Below are positions 49,901 through 59,300 of a DNA stretch of 64,000 bases, in pieces. The stretch covers positions 10,861,001-10,925,000 of the forward strand of contig NC_092671.1 in NCBI RefSeq assembly GCF_964355755.1, written 5' to 3'. A model generated the notes under the pieces. That model was not told where the DNA came from. It saw nothing but the letters and a program-made list of their open reading frames with translations, and ran no database searches. A program made the position numbers and the translations under genes. The stretch is from Antedon mediterranea (Eukaryota > Echinodermata > Crinoidea > Comatulida > Antedonidae). The stretch's first letter is position 1. Each line of letters opens with the position of its first letter.

Positions 49901-52900
49901 TGGACCTTGGTTTGCAATATTCAGATTACCAGTATTAAACTTTAAAAATGTAACTTTAAAAAAATTTACGTCACATCCACTTTGGCAATATTACGTGTTG
50001 AATTAATATAACCCCTTTTGTATTTACTTATAGTTGGTTCCTGGAATGATCTCAACTGCGGTGACAAAATCCCATTTATCTGCAAGAAGCCTTATGGCAG
50101 CGTAGTAACTAACCCACCACCGATAACAGCACTGCCTCAAGGCAACTGCCCTTCTGGCTGGATGGAGTTCAATAAACGATGTTACCAGTTCCACGGCTCT
50201 GTTGAATCTGATCGTTTTGGTTGGATGGATGCAAGAGATAAATGTCGCGGATTGGGAGGTGACCTTGTCACCATCCACGACAATCGTGTCAATGGTAAGC
50301 GTGACAAATACGGGAATATTTATACGCTGAATAATTGACGTCACGTTATATTCAACGCTTAGTCTTTTTAGAGATGTAGGAGGATATGATCACCTACGTA
50401 ATTTGTCAATTTTAGACTCTGCCTCCCAAAATGTACTTAAAACAAAATAAATACAAAATCATATCTTCTTTTATTATTAGCCTACCAGGTCTTGACCTGT
50501 ACCTGTCTATATTGTATCTGTATTTATTTGTTATTTTTCCGGGCATCTGCCTTCATTCTCTGACCTAATTATCATTATATATCTGCACTGTATGTTTCTT
50601 TTCTTTTTTTGTCAGAGTTTGTAAATAAATGTTATGAGATGAAAAATTAAAATGAAAAACGACAGTTTTCCACACCTAATGCATAACGATATTATTTAAC
50701 CACCTACAACTATTTTATATTGTAGCATTCCTAACTACTAAGTTGAAAGGACTAGATTACCGTATGTGGGTTGGCCTCAGCGATCTGACCAACAACAAAC
50801 AGTTTCGATGGACGGACGGATCAAGTGTAGATTACACCAACTGGGCTAGCGGAGAACCTAACGAAGCTGGTGGCGGGGTTAGTAGCATTCTATGTAACTT
50901 ATTATACTCTCGTTTGCGAGAACTCGTTTGAAAGAGACGACTGTCGCAATTGCACGAGTTAACGGTACAAAGTATTGGTATTTTATTCACAAAAACAAAA
51001 TAAATTTCAAACACATGAATTGAGTGTATGTAGTAACTAACACTATACTTCGTTATAGTGCGGTGGTAGTCGAAAAGGGAGATTACCTAAACTGAAAACT
51101 AACATTAATACAATATAGTAAACTAATTATATTTAACTGTGTTTAATCATTTAGGAAGATTGTGTTGAACTAATTGGTAGCGAGTACCAGGCAGGTCTAT
51201 GGAATGATAATGCTTGTGATAAAAAGAACGGATACATCTGCCAAGATGGATTCTGTAAGTTATTGTTACTTTTTTCTGGCCCTTTAATCAGCATACGTTC
51301 TTATATGAGTATAGCCTTTTTACAATAACAATAAAATGTCTCTATTTAATATACATTGATATAAAAATGTTTAAATTAACTCTTCTTCTAGCATTATCTG
51401 CCCCAGAGCCTCCCGTTACCAGCTCGTCTTGTCGCACCGGATATCGTCAGTATTACGATAGCTGTTTTAAATTCGTGGACGGTAGTTTCGATTTTAGCAA
51501 AGCTGTTACTGCTTGTACAAATCTGGGAGGTGGAGCGGCTTTAGCAAACATTATTGATGTTTACGAAGAAGCTTTTGTTGAGCAGGTTATTGGAGATAAT
51601 GGTGGAGCAGCAACTTGGATTGGAATGGTCGATAACAAGGTAGAGATAATCACATTTCAATACAATTACAGTAGGCCCTATGCTATTTTAAAGCGTATTT
51701 AAAAACGTCTGTTTTTTTATGTAGAAATGTACTGTACGTTTATCTTACATATATGGAAGTTAACTTGCTTACTTTAAGTGAGTGATACTTGGCCATCTTT
51801 AATTGAAATTAGGAGGCAAATAGTATTACTCGTATATGCTGCCTCCTGTCATGGTTTTTATGTGTGAGTCATGTTCGTTTGGAAGAGTTGGGTTTGAAAC
51901 AAAGTAATAAGCTAATGAATTATATGTGTTTCTTACATCAATATATAGATTGCTGGCGAGTACCAATGGGTGAATGGATGGCCAGTTTGGTACACTAAGT
52001 GGGGCCGGGATGAACCCAGTTTTGGGTCCGGTGAAGGCTGTGTGATGATTGATGAGACTGGTTACTGGGACGATACTGTTTGTACTGACAACCATCCAGC
52101 ACTGTGCAAGTACTCGTTAGGTAAGAGGACACATTTTGAAAATAATAACAAACAGTTTACAATAAAGATGACAAGATTGATTTTGCCCAGTAGGTCTACT
52201 ACTACATAGGTACACGACAAATTACGTGCATACGTAAGCATATAACTGTTTATTGAGGTTACGAATTCCCACGCGTGGCCACAAAGTACCACGCGTGGCC
52301 ACGAAGTACCACGCGTAGCCACGAAGTAGCCACGAAGCTAGAACGTGGGTAACGTTGCAGTAGTTTTTAGCTGTACTGTATGCGTATATGATAATATGAA
52401 TTAAAAAACTGAATTAATGTCTAAACGCTTCGGAAGGAAGAAATACACATTAAGTGATAATGGATAATATATCAATAACTTGTAATAAGACTCTGTTTAT
52501 GTAGATGTCTTGTGAACAGGATTGGCACCTTTAAGAAGGATAGTGTATGAATTCGCTTATGGTTATCCTTGGCAATTTGCCTGAATATAGACAAAACAAT
52601 TATCGTTACTTATAATCAATGTTATTTTTAGCACCCAAGCCAACAAATCCTCCAGACCTTCCTGGAACTTGTCCAGTCGACTGGGAAGCATTTGGAAGTT
52701 ATTGTTACTTCTTCGAAATACAACGTTTGTCTACCATATCATGGCCTGAAGCCCAGTTCAATTGTGCAAAGATTGGCGCACATCTGGCTAGTATTCACAC
52801 TAAGGCAGACAATGACTTCATATCAGCTAAAGCAAACAGTGCTGAATTAGATATATGGACCGGTCTATACAGAACTGACAGTGGTTAGTAATTCATTTGT

Positions 52901-54343
52901 TCAATTATGACAGTGCCTTAGTTTCGTCATGGATTTATAAAATTATATACCTCCATGGTTTTGGTAATGGATAGAGAAGTCTGGTAATGAAGTTAAGATT
53001 CACATCGGTTAAAGTGGTAGGTAGGTAGTAGGCCTAAATAGAACGGTTTTGCATGCATAAATGAAAAAAAAAACTGCATCTTCAATTTTAAAAAACGCTT
53101 ATTTGCGAAGAGATTGCCCTAATTGAGCAGTTCGTTAATAATGAATGTTAAACGATCGTTTAATAGTGCGTACTATTGCACGTCATGTGACCCACAATCG
53201 TTCAATCAAATGGCAGGAATTTATTTAGGTGTTATAATATAAATAACATAGCACTAATAGCACTTTACTTTACATTTTCACACCCCAATCATTGCAGGTG
53301 GATTTGCATGGTCGGATAACAGTCCGGTTGATTACACTAATTGGAATGAAGGAGAGCCTAGTCTTATACATAACGGTGAACATGAAAACTGCGTTGAAGT
53401 TCTACGACCATTAGGCAAATGGAACGACATTGAATGTATGAATAGTCAGGGATATGTCTGCAGAATTGACAAGAGTAAGTGATCACTATGGGCCTACTTA
53501 AGTACTTATCTCTGTTTCAAATGGCCAGAATACACACGTATTATTATGTATTCAAGGCTTAATATAATAAAATATTTTGAACAAATCCTAATATATTATT
53601 TACTGTATGTGCATTCCAACGTAACACAATGCATTATTTATTAGCACCACTAACTGGAATGACAACTAAACCAATCATTCGAAAAACTACAAAAAGTAAT
53701 GGAACACCACCACCTGTTGGACGAACGACGAAAAAGACAACAACACGACCAACTCCACCGAGACAGCAAACAACTCAAAGATCCATACCAAAAACAACAA
53801 AAAATAATGATGGTGGTAATGAAAATCAAACAAAAGGTAATAAAAGGGGTCAGTCATATTTGAGAAATTCGACTAGCTTTTTATGTAAAAAATGCTCAAA
53901 AGATATAAAATGCAGGGCGCCCCCTATATCGTCACACATTTCTGGTTTCCTAATTTACAAGTCGTAACCCAATGTTGCAGAGCGCCCTCTATATCGTCAC
54001 ACAATTTCGGTTTCAAACTACACAAAATAGGTATAACTTAATGACCATTTGTTTTACCGAATAATATTATGATTATGAGCTATATAGTAAATAATTATTA
54101 TAAATATATTACTAATTTTAATTCACAGAACCAATGAATGCTGGCGTCATTGCTGCTCTCTGCGTTGGAGCACTGGCTGCTATTTTACTTGTAATCATCA
54201 TAACCTACTGTGTAGCTGGCCGTTCATCTAAGAAATCATTAGACCCAACCGGAATAGACAGTGTTGGATTTGATAACGCCCTATATGTTGCCGGATCAAA
54301 TAAAGTACAAGTAGAAAAGAAAGAAAATGATTACGACGCTTAA
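31936..54343 (+). CDS. Mannose-receptor-like protein: 12 CTLDs, FA-methyltransferase-type domain, PAN, TM
   Basis: 43 exons used per transcript (44 including an alternative pair) sum to 6303 nt, 2100 residues, with every junction in phase. Exon 1 (31936-31975) is a signal peptide start, [13 protein letters not shown]. Then: CTLD1-4, a Methyltransf_FA-type domain (about 570-713), CTLD5, a PAN/apple domain (about 863-944), CTLD6-12, a Thr/Pro/Lys-rich stalk (1966-2029), a membrane segment (about 2034-2056) and a 44-residue tail. The tail has FDNALY (2076-2081), the FxNxxY internalisation signal of the mannose receptor family. Seven CTLDs carry EPN (mannose-type), three QPD (galactose-type) and two EPS, so several sugars may be bound in a Ca-dependent way. 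Likely an endocytic or pattern-recognition receptor (inference). It differs from vertebrate MRC1, which has a ricin B domain, FNII and eight CTLDs. Exons are listed in the segment entries. AATAAA at 54811. Confidence 0.88.
32760..32925 (+). mobile_element. LINE 3' end fragment
   Basis: Ends CAGAGTCTGTAAATAAATGT TATGAAACTTGA and contains GGGGCATCTGCCTTCA. The same end occurs at 50525-50660, so this is a dispersed retroelement 3' terminus, not a gene. Confidence 0.55.
33133..33321. mobile_element. MITE, CTCTGTCTACACT family, copy 3, with ATGT expansion
   Basis: In intron 1 of the lectin receptor. It starts AAAGCTCTGTCGACACTATC and ends GTAGAGACAGAGCTTA. The middle is replaced by about ten ATGT units (33243-33281), a microsatellite born inside the element. 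Confidence 0.75.
33622..34022. repeat. 27-bp minisatellite, about 15 copies
   Basis: Unit ATTATATTAGTCTAGGAAAA + TCGAAAT, with sporadic 31-bp (extra AAAT) and shortened variants. In intron 1 of the lectin receptor. No ORF runs through it. Confidence 0.85.
34784..35954 (+). other. CTLD1 of the lectin receptor, default form (exons 2, 3, 4A)
   Basis: Exons 34784-34932, 35489-35607 and 35827-35954. Typical long-form start [14 protein letters not shown], then WIGLHD, EPN in [12 protein letters not shown] (mannose-type), WND and a closing MICER. Exon 4A is 128 nt, enters in phase 2 and leaves in phase 1. An alternative last exon follows at 36344. Confidence 0.85.
34871..35150. repeat. Triplicated exon-intron junction of exon 2
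   Basis: The last part of exon 2 with its donor and the first intron bases is repeated three times from CACGATTAGCATGTG (34871, 34962, 35059; spacing 91 and 97). In the second copy the donor is GTTAGT, in the third it is intact GTAAGT. Without acceptors of their own, copies 2 and 3 can act only as alternative donors. Confidence 0.8.
36344..36471 (+). CDS. Exon 4B: alternative last exon of CTLD1
   Basis: Acceptor TTAG before 36344, donor GTAACA at 36472. Length 128 nt, entry phase 2 and exit phase 1, all the same as exon 4A. It encodes [16 protein letters not shown], then LWNDQFC and FLCER, homologous to exon 4A but with RPD in place of EPN. Splicing 4A to 4B shifts the frame to a stop within about ten codons, so a transcript can use only one. 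Read as a mutually exclusive exon of the receptor gene 31936-54343. Confidence 0.75.
37185..38027 (+). other. CTLD2 of the lectin receptor
   Basis: Exons 37185-37402, 37607-37704, 37915-38027. Cys at the start ([18 protein letters not shown]), VWIGLSD, QPD in [11 protein letters not shown] (galactose-type), WNT in place of WND, SICRK at the end. The WNT change would alter one Ca ligand. Confidence 0.8.
38169..39446 (+). other. CTLD3 of the lectin receptor
   Basis: Exons 38169-38298, 38564-38646, 38801-38923, 39375-39446; a four-exon [26 protein letters not shown], then an insert rich in Asn/Met/Pro ([14 protein letters not shown]) with QPD, and WDSDNC in place of WND. Sugar binding is less certain than in CTLD1. 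Confidence 0.75.
39563..40615 (+). other. Linker and CTLD4 of the lectin receptor
   Basis: Linker exon 39563-39595 (11 codons), then 39732-39893, 40246-40334, 40465-40615. [34 protein letters not shown] (EPN), EWNDLAC, YICQ. All canonical Ca-site residues are present. Confidence 0.85.
40746..41177 (+). other. Methyltransf_FA-type domain of the lectin receptor
   Basis: A single 432-nt exon, residues about 570-713. Features seen: [59 protein letters not shown] and [13 protein letters not shown]. This matches the family named after farnesoic acid O-methyltransferase (Pfam Methyltransf_FA), found in many invertebrate extracellular proteins; no methyltransferase activity is implied. Its place between lectin domains suggests a binding role (inference). 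Confidence 0.75.
41466..42683 (+). other. Pro-rich linker and CTLD5 of the lectin receptor
   Basis: Linker exon 41466-41504 ([11 protein letters not shown]), then 41791-41964, 42137-42253, 42567-42683. [21 protein letters not shown] (in place of WIGL), EPN in [25 protein letters not shown]. Confidence 0.8.
43303..43548 (+). other. PAN/apple domain of the lectin receptor
   Basis: One 246-nt exon, residues about 863-944. Typical apple features: [38 protein letters not shown] and PFDHYER, with the expected cysteines. PAN domains bind proteins or sugars. Confidence 0.85.
43901..45093 (+). other. CTLD6 of the lectin receptor
   Basis: Exons 43901-44116 (opens with a Thr/Pro linker [10 protein letters not shown]), 44402-44559 and the first part of 45031-45141. 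[25 protein letters not shown] in [26 protein letters not shown]. Confidence 0.85.
44712..44891. mobile_element. MITE with AAAGGCCAATTTACACAG ends
   Basis: About 180 bp in the intron between exons 24 and 25 of the lectin receptor. It begins AAAGGCCAATTTACACAGAG and ends with the inverse CTGTGTAAATTGACCTTT; richer in GC inside. No ORF; only one copy seen here. Confidence 0.75.
45094..46200 (+). other. CTLD7 of the lectin receptor
   Basis: End of exon 45031-45141, then 45278-45396, 45793-45938 and the first half of 46090-46298. [21 protein letters not shown] (an extra Cys in place of the Ile of WIGL), QPD in KGQPDDREGKC, LWADSAC, YICEK. Confidence 0.8.
47431..47462. repeat. TA microsatellite
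   Basis: An (AT) run in the intron between exons 30 and 31 of the lectin receptor; a GATT run follows at 47608-47630. Confidence 0.8.
47630..47742. mobile_element. MITE, CTCTGTCTACACT family, copy 4, 3' truncated
   Basis: Starts TAAACTCTGTCTACACTATC with CAAATTTGGGCACAC inside; the right inverted end is gone. Confidence 0.65.
48169..50100 (+). other. Linker and CTLD9 of the lectin receptor
   Basis: Linker exon 48169-48213 (VLPPMTPTP), then 48382-48560, 48809-48873, 49742-49839 and the start of 50034-50294. [27 protein letters not shown] in [24 protein letters not shown]. The intron 48874-49741 holds a palindromic element. Confidence 0.8.
49255..49545. mobile_element. Long-hairpin element and flanking repeat
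   Basis: 49268-49372 is a near-perfect palindrome: AATGGTACAAATAATGGCAC, then GAGGTGAATGATGAAAGGTTATA, a centre AACGAGGCAAAGCCGAGTT, and the inverse arm. Its centre and arm words recur near 30915-30970 and 31470-31560. The following stretch GAATAGTGCGTACTATTGCA to GGTGTTATATAA (49465-49548) recurs at 53158-53240. Probably one fold-back transposon family. Confidence 0.6.
50101..51251 (+). other. CTLD10 of the lectin receptor
   Basis: Rest of 50034-50294 (after a Pro/Thr linker), then 50726-50877 and 51155-51254. [25 protein letters not shown] in [13 protein letters not shown] split across an intron, LWNDNAC, YICQ. The donor at 50878 is GTTAGT. Confidence 0.8.
50525..50665 (+). mobile_element. 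LINE 3' end fragment, second copy
   Basis: GGGCATCTGCCTTCATTCTC ... GTCAGAGTTTGTAAATAAAT, matching 32760-32925. In an intron of the lectin receptor. Confidence 0.55.
51392..52120 (+). other. CTLD11 of the lectin receptor
   Basis: Exons 51392-51639 and 51949-52120. [26 protein letters not shown] in place of EPN, YWDDTVC, ALCKY. Loss of the Asn of EPN makes sugar binding doubtful. Confidence 0.8.
52262..52342. repeat. Short GC-rich tandem repeat
   Basis: About four imperfect units of CCACGCGTGGCCACGAAGTA in the intron before CTLD12; GC-rich against the AT-rich surroundings. Confidence 0.7.
52632..53474 (+). other. CTLD12 of the lectin receptor
   Basis: Exons 52632-52883 and 53298-53474. Opens with a [12 protein letters not shown] linker; [35 protein letters not shown] (EPS), KWNDIEC, YVCR. 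The donor at 52884 is GTTAGT. Confidence 0.8.
53645..54343 (+). other. Stalk, membrane segment and tail of the lectin receptor
   Basis: Exon 53645-53836 encodes a Thr/Pro/Lys-rich stalk suited to O-glycosylation. Exon 54129-54343 encodes [20 protein letters not shown] as the membrane segment and a tail starting GRSSKK, with FDNALY (FxNxxY). Between them, 53912-54030 is a tandem pair of about 65 bp containing GCGCCCYCTATATCGTCACA. Confidence 0.85.
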
Positions 54344-54960
54344 AATTATAAAATATAGATGTACTGTATATACAGTGTTTTTAGGGAATATTGGAATTAT
54401 TTTAAAGTAAAGCATTATCACATTGAATTTGTGAATTTTTTGCTTACAGATTAGGACAAACTAGTTTGAAGGCAAAAAAGCAGCTTTAAACGAATTGTGT
54501 ATAAACATATTGTAACTTTCTATAATGAAAATATGCAGCCCAGAATTTAGAAAAAATACAATGCAGAACATATAATAGAACAGTATTTTTTTTTCTTTAC
54601 AAATACTGGTTTTCTAAATTTATGCCAAATTATTTGTAATTTTGAAATTAACGTTACGGATATTCAATTTTAAGATGCTGATCTGCAACAGTAGTCGACC
54701 AGTTGAGAGTTAATATATTTTGATTATAAATGCGTGCCATACTTTGACAAAGTTTTATAATCTGTGTAAATTTTGAATTTTATTTGAATTATTTTTGACT
54801 TAAAAATACCAATAAATATAAAATTGTATTGTGTAACTGATTGTATATGTCTCTTAAAAACGAAAAAAAATCGATTTTGAAATGTTTAGAAAAGGATAGT
54901 TCATTCATAGCAAAAAGCTTGTGACCTACAACTAGAATGTACATGAACATATGGCATAAT
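54344..54960. other. 3' UTR and spacer after the lectin receptor
   Basis: AT-rich; AATAAA at 54811 is the likely polyadenylation signal. Nothing else is seen before the LINE fragment. Confidence 0.5.
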
Positions 54961-54967
54961 GTTTTAA

Positions 54968-55946
54968 GTGGAATCCCACCAGGCAGTGTCCTAGGGCCAA
55001 TCCTCTTTGTTATTTATATCAACGATATGCCAGAATGTGTAAATTCTGAGGTATTCCTTTTTGCAGATGACACAAAAATATAGAGGTCTCAAATTTATAT
55101 GATCATTTATTATTACATAAGGATCTGAGTCTTTAAGGAAATGGTGTGAAACTTGGTTATTTGAGTTTAATATTCAGAAATGTAAGGTTTTGGAATTAAG
55201 AAGAAGGAATGCAACACATATTTAATGAGTATTCATTGGACCCAGATAGTTATACTGAAAATCTCCTACATGTCGACCATGAGAAAGACCTAGGAATTAT
55301 GATAGTAAATTATCATTTGAAATGCATATAACAGAGAAGGTCAACAAGGCAAATAGGCTAATGGGACTGATTAGGCGAGTTTTCACTTATATGAATGCAG
55401 AAATTCTACTTTTGTTGTATAAAGCCATTGTTAGACCCAATTTGGAAATATAGTGTTTCTGTGTGGTGTCCATATTTAGAGAAACATATAGATCTTCTAG
55501 AAAGTATTCAACGTAGAGCTACATGTTTAATCGCTAACCTTAAGTGGCTTTATTATACAGAAAGATTAAGAGCTTTAAAACTGCCTACTTTGGTCTAAAG
55601 AAGATGTTGTAATGACATGATTGAAACTTTCAAAATTCTAAATGGCTATTATGATAAATCAGTATCTGATTTCCTAAAACTAAATGTATCTAATAGAGCA
55701 CGGGGGCACTCTCTTAAGCTAGCTAAGAGAGTTTCCCATTTGGATAAAAGGAAATGTTCCTTTAGTAACTGTATAACCGTTAATTGGAATGCACTACCTG
55801 AACATGTTGTGACAGCAATCTCACTAAACAGTTTTAAAAATAGTCTGGACAAATTCTGGCGGAATCAACCAGTAATATACGATCACAAGTTAAGGATTCA
55901 AAATACCAGGATTGGACCAATTCGATCAGGATATAGAGGACTTTAG
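54968..55946 (+). pseudogene. Decayed non-LTR reverse transcriptase (LINE), 5' truncated
   Basis: Broken across frames. It opens with GIPPGSVLGPILFVIYINDM and the catalytic FADDTK (near 55062), passes stops and frameshifts, then shows a thumb/C-terminal part (ESIQRRAT near 55500 and a RARGHSLKLAK / WNALPEHVV part at 55617-55946). This order is typical of CR1/jockey-like LINEs. It sits between two convergent genes and is inactive. Confidence 0.85.
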
Positions 55947-56381
55947 TCCTGCATCCAGTATATCACCTAAGTAAACCTAAGTAATTATATACAGTTCCAG
56001 TATATTTTGTGTTCTGGTGTGGTTATAGGAAGCCCTATTTTCACCAACGCTCATAAATGAATAATAGAAATCAAAATATATGCCAAATTAAGTTTAATTT
56101 CTTTTTAAACCAAGAAATGAAAATCACAATAATACTGATAAGGCTATACTTAAATTGAACTTTTTTTTTATAATGCTTTACAAGTAAATACTTAGCTACT
56201 ATAAGAACGATGCAAAAACCATACAACATGCAACTAGTAAATACCACTAACTTCAAGAACAAAAAAACAATATAAATTTTCTGATAACTACAAAGACAAA
56301 ACCTTTATATAACATCTGTTTTTTCTAATCCTAATTTTTTTTTTACAAGTATGATATAATTTTTATAAAGTATGGCGTGTT

Positions 56382-59300
56382 CTATAAAGCTGGAAAATCG
56401 TCAGGAAGAAGAATAAATGTTCTGCAGAGTGGACACGTTCTCTCTCGTGTCTGTATCCACTGCTTGATACAGCTGTCATGGAAGAGATGACCACATTCCA
56501 GTTTATTCAACTTTTCAATATCTGCATTTACATCCTCGTGACAAACAGCACAGATATCTTCATCATGCATAGTCGTCTTTCTATAGTGATTATTAAGGTA
56601 TTCACAGCATTGGCTGACAATCTCTGTCAGAGGAACTCCACTAAGAGTTCCTTTGTGAGATTCACGAACAACTCTAACAGACTCGATGTAGTCATTACGG
56701 TGGAAGTCTGGAAGCTTTGTACCCAAGGTGTACACAATCTTATCAAGGCTACTTTGAGGTGGTTTCTTTTCGTTACTTACAGCTTGCCCTCGTTTTTTCT
56801 TTCTCTTTATCTCCTGCCACCTTCTGCTTTCATTATCATTGTAAGAGGTCGATGGCACAATACTGACTGCAGATGGCACTGAAAATTGACATGTTGAATC
56901 TGTTGAAGTTTTTTCTATTTCCAGTGAAATTTGTGGCGGTGGTGGTGATTTTATCTGCTTGACATTACTATGAGCTTTTTTAAATGTTCCAGGTACCTCT
57001 TGCGACCATGACTGCAATGTCTTTACAAGATCCGACACACCAAGACTAACATCACCACCTGCAGGGTTTTCAAACTGGTAACCGACACCTCTACACGGTC
57101 TCAAACTATCAGTGCATGGTGAGGTAGTAGGAACATCTTCATCATCCCAGCACTCTGTTTCATCCATCTCAACGTGATAAGTCATACAACTAACATCCAA
57201 CTGTTCCCCGCTTACTCTTTCCAGAGGACTACTATTTCTGCCAAGTTTTGGGATGCAACCAGTCTGGCTATTCAAATCCCTCTGTCTTTTCATCTGACCA
57301 TGAACAATGTTTTCTCCACATACACCATGAATTAAATCCGTAAGTCCTTGATCAGTAAGGCTTGGGATAAAGCTACTCTGCTGTGCATCACCACTACCAT
57401 TTCCAGGAGATTGAGTGGCACCTCTTCCAAGATTTAAATCCATAAGTTTTGGAATAGCAGGGGGATCATTTATCTGTAGCTTGATTCCACTTAATAATGG
57501 TGGTGTGATCATTTGCTGTGCAAGGACCGGTATACTGGGTACAGGTATAGATGGCACATTGGTTGGACCCTTCTTTCTAAATGGTATTGGTTGTTGAAAT
57601 CGTCTACGTGAAGCAGCAGATATATACCCTTCAGTCTTCATGTTTAAACCGAAGGACGGTGCTAATCTAGGATTAACTGCAGTCGGTTCTTTTTCCATGG
57701 TTTTGAAAGGTGGGCTATTAATAATAGGAACTGGATTTTGAGGCACACTGAATCGAGGTCCAGGAGGACTGGTGGTTGAGCGAGGTCTAAATATTGGTGG
57801 TTTCTGAATGCACTCGGTACGAATATATGGAGAACTTCCACAAAGGCCTGGAGGTCTTGGCATAGCATGCTGTTGTCTTGTGAACATATCACTTGGCATT
57901 TGTTGAGGTTGTCGCAACGAGGGTATAGCTGATGGTTGTTCTGGAGACTTCATCTAATAATTTGAAGAAAAAAAAATATGGTAAACAGCTTCAGATTATT
58001 TTCAATGCTTTAAATGATAATTATATGATACAGTTTTTAAGTGTACAATACTTTAGATAATGAAGCAAGTAAATAAAAGTGGAACAGAATTTGCTTAACT
58101 GCTAAAATATAAAAATAGACAATGTTTATTCTTCACCTTTTCAACTAATGAAGTTCCAATCATTGGTCTTTTTTTGGTCATACTGTAAATAAAACAAAAC
58201 CCATTTTTTTAAATATTAGTTTTTAGTAATATTAGTATAATAACATTATCAAAATACCGCTAACAGTAACAATATTACTTATCAATATAATATTGATATT
58301 ACATTATATGAATATTCATGAATATTAAAGTGTTGATTATAAAATAAATAATCTTCATACCCAGTTTTGTCGGACAGCTTTTCAGACACTTCTAAGGTTT
58401 CCTTTCGCTCCTGTTAACAAAATATGTATTTCATTACAAATTAATTACTTAAAAAGAAGATGGCGTGACGACATAACAACGTACATGGAAACGGCAACAT
58501 GGGAAAGATCGGCAAGAAACAGAACTAAATGGAAACAGCTGGAGGAGGCCTTCACACAGCAGTGGGTGAAATAGGCTATGAGATGAGATGAGAGATTTAT
58601 AGATAGATAGATTATAGAACACAGATTATTAAAGAGTACAACATATAATAACTACTCAAATCAAAAGAAAATAGCGTACTTACCTTTTTCACAAAGAGAC
58701 TAATGTTTTGTTCTAACAAAAGAGGGCAGTCTTTAAGCGGTATGTCCTTTTTAAGTAATTCTAAAATGTTGTCATATTGTTGCTTTAAATCAGCTTTCTG
58801 TATTGTAATAAGTTCAATGTACTCCATCCAAAGTGTTCCGACAGGCACGCTATCAGATGAACTAAAACACAAATATATGTAATACAGTCACATCCCCCAA
58901 ATACCGTACACGCTTCAGAGCTGTCCTATTGTGTCTCCGTTTTCTGGAAATTCTGGTATTCAGAATGTTTTTTTAATGGTGAAAAATGATTTGCGACTTG
59001 TTTACCTCAAGAAAAGTCTGATTGTGAGAGTTTCCAGAATATTAGACTTGGAGGTCTAATATTACGGTGTTTGAATATCGAATATCAAGAAGTTTTCTCT
59101 GATTTTAAATGTCAATTTGGACACTAGATTTTGTACTCTTGCACATTTTCTTGCTTTCAAAATTATTATATCAACGTGACAAAGTGGAATAGATTTTCAT
59201 TCATTACAACTCATAGGGCCATACTCTGCCTTGTAAATCTAAAATAACTAATGATGTTCTGTTGAATAGAAAGTGCTATTCAACCATATCACATATCATG

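Noticed and set aside
56478-56882. 134-codon plus-strand ORF
   Set aside because: Opposite strand of the RING-H2 exon, which has clear domain support.
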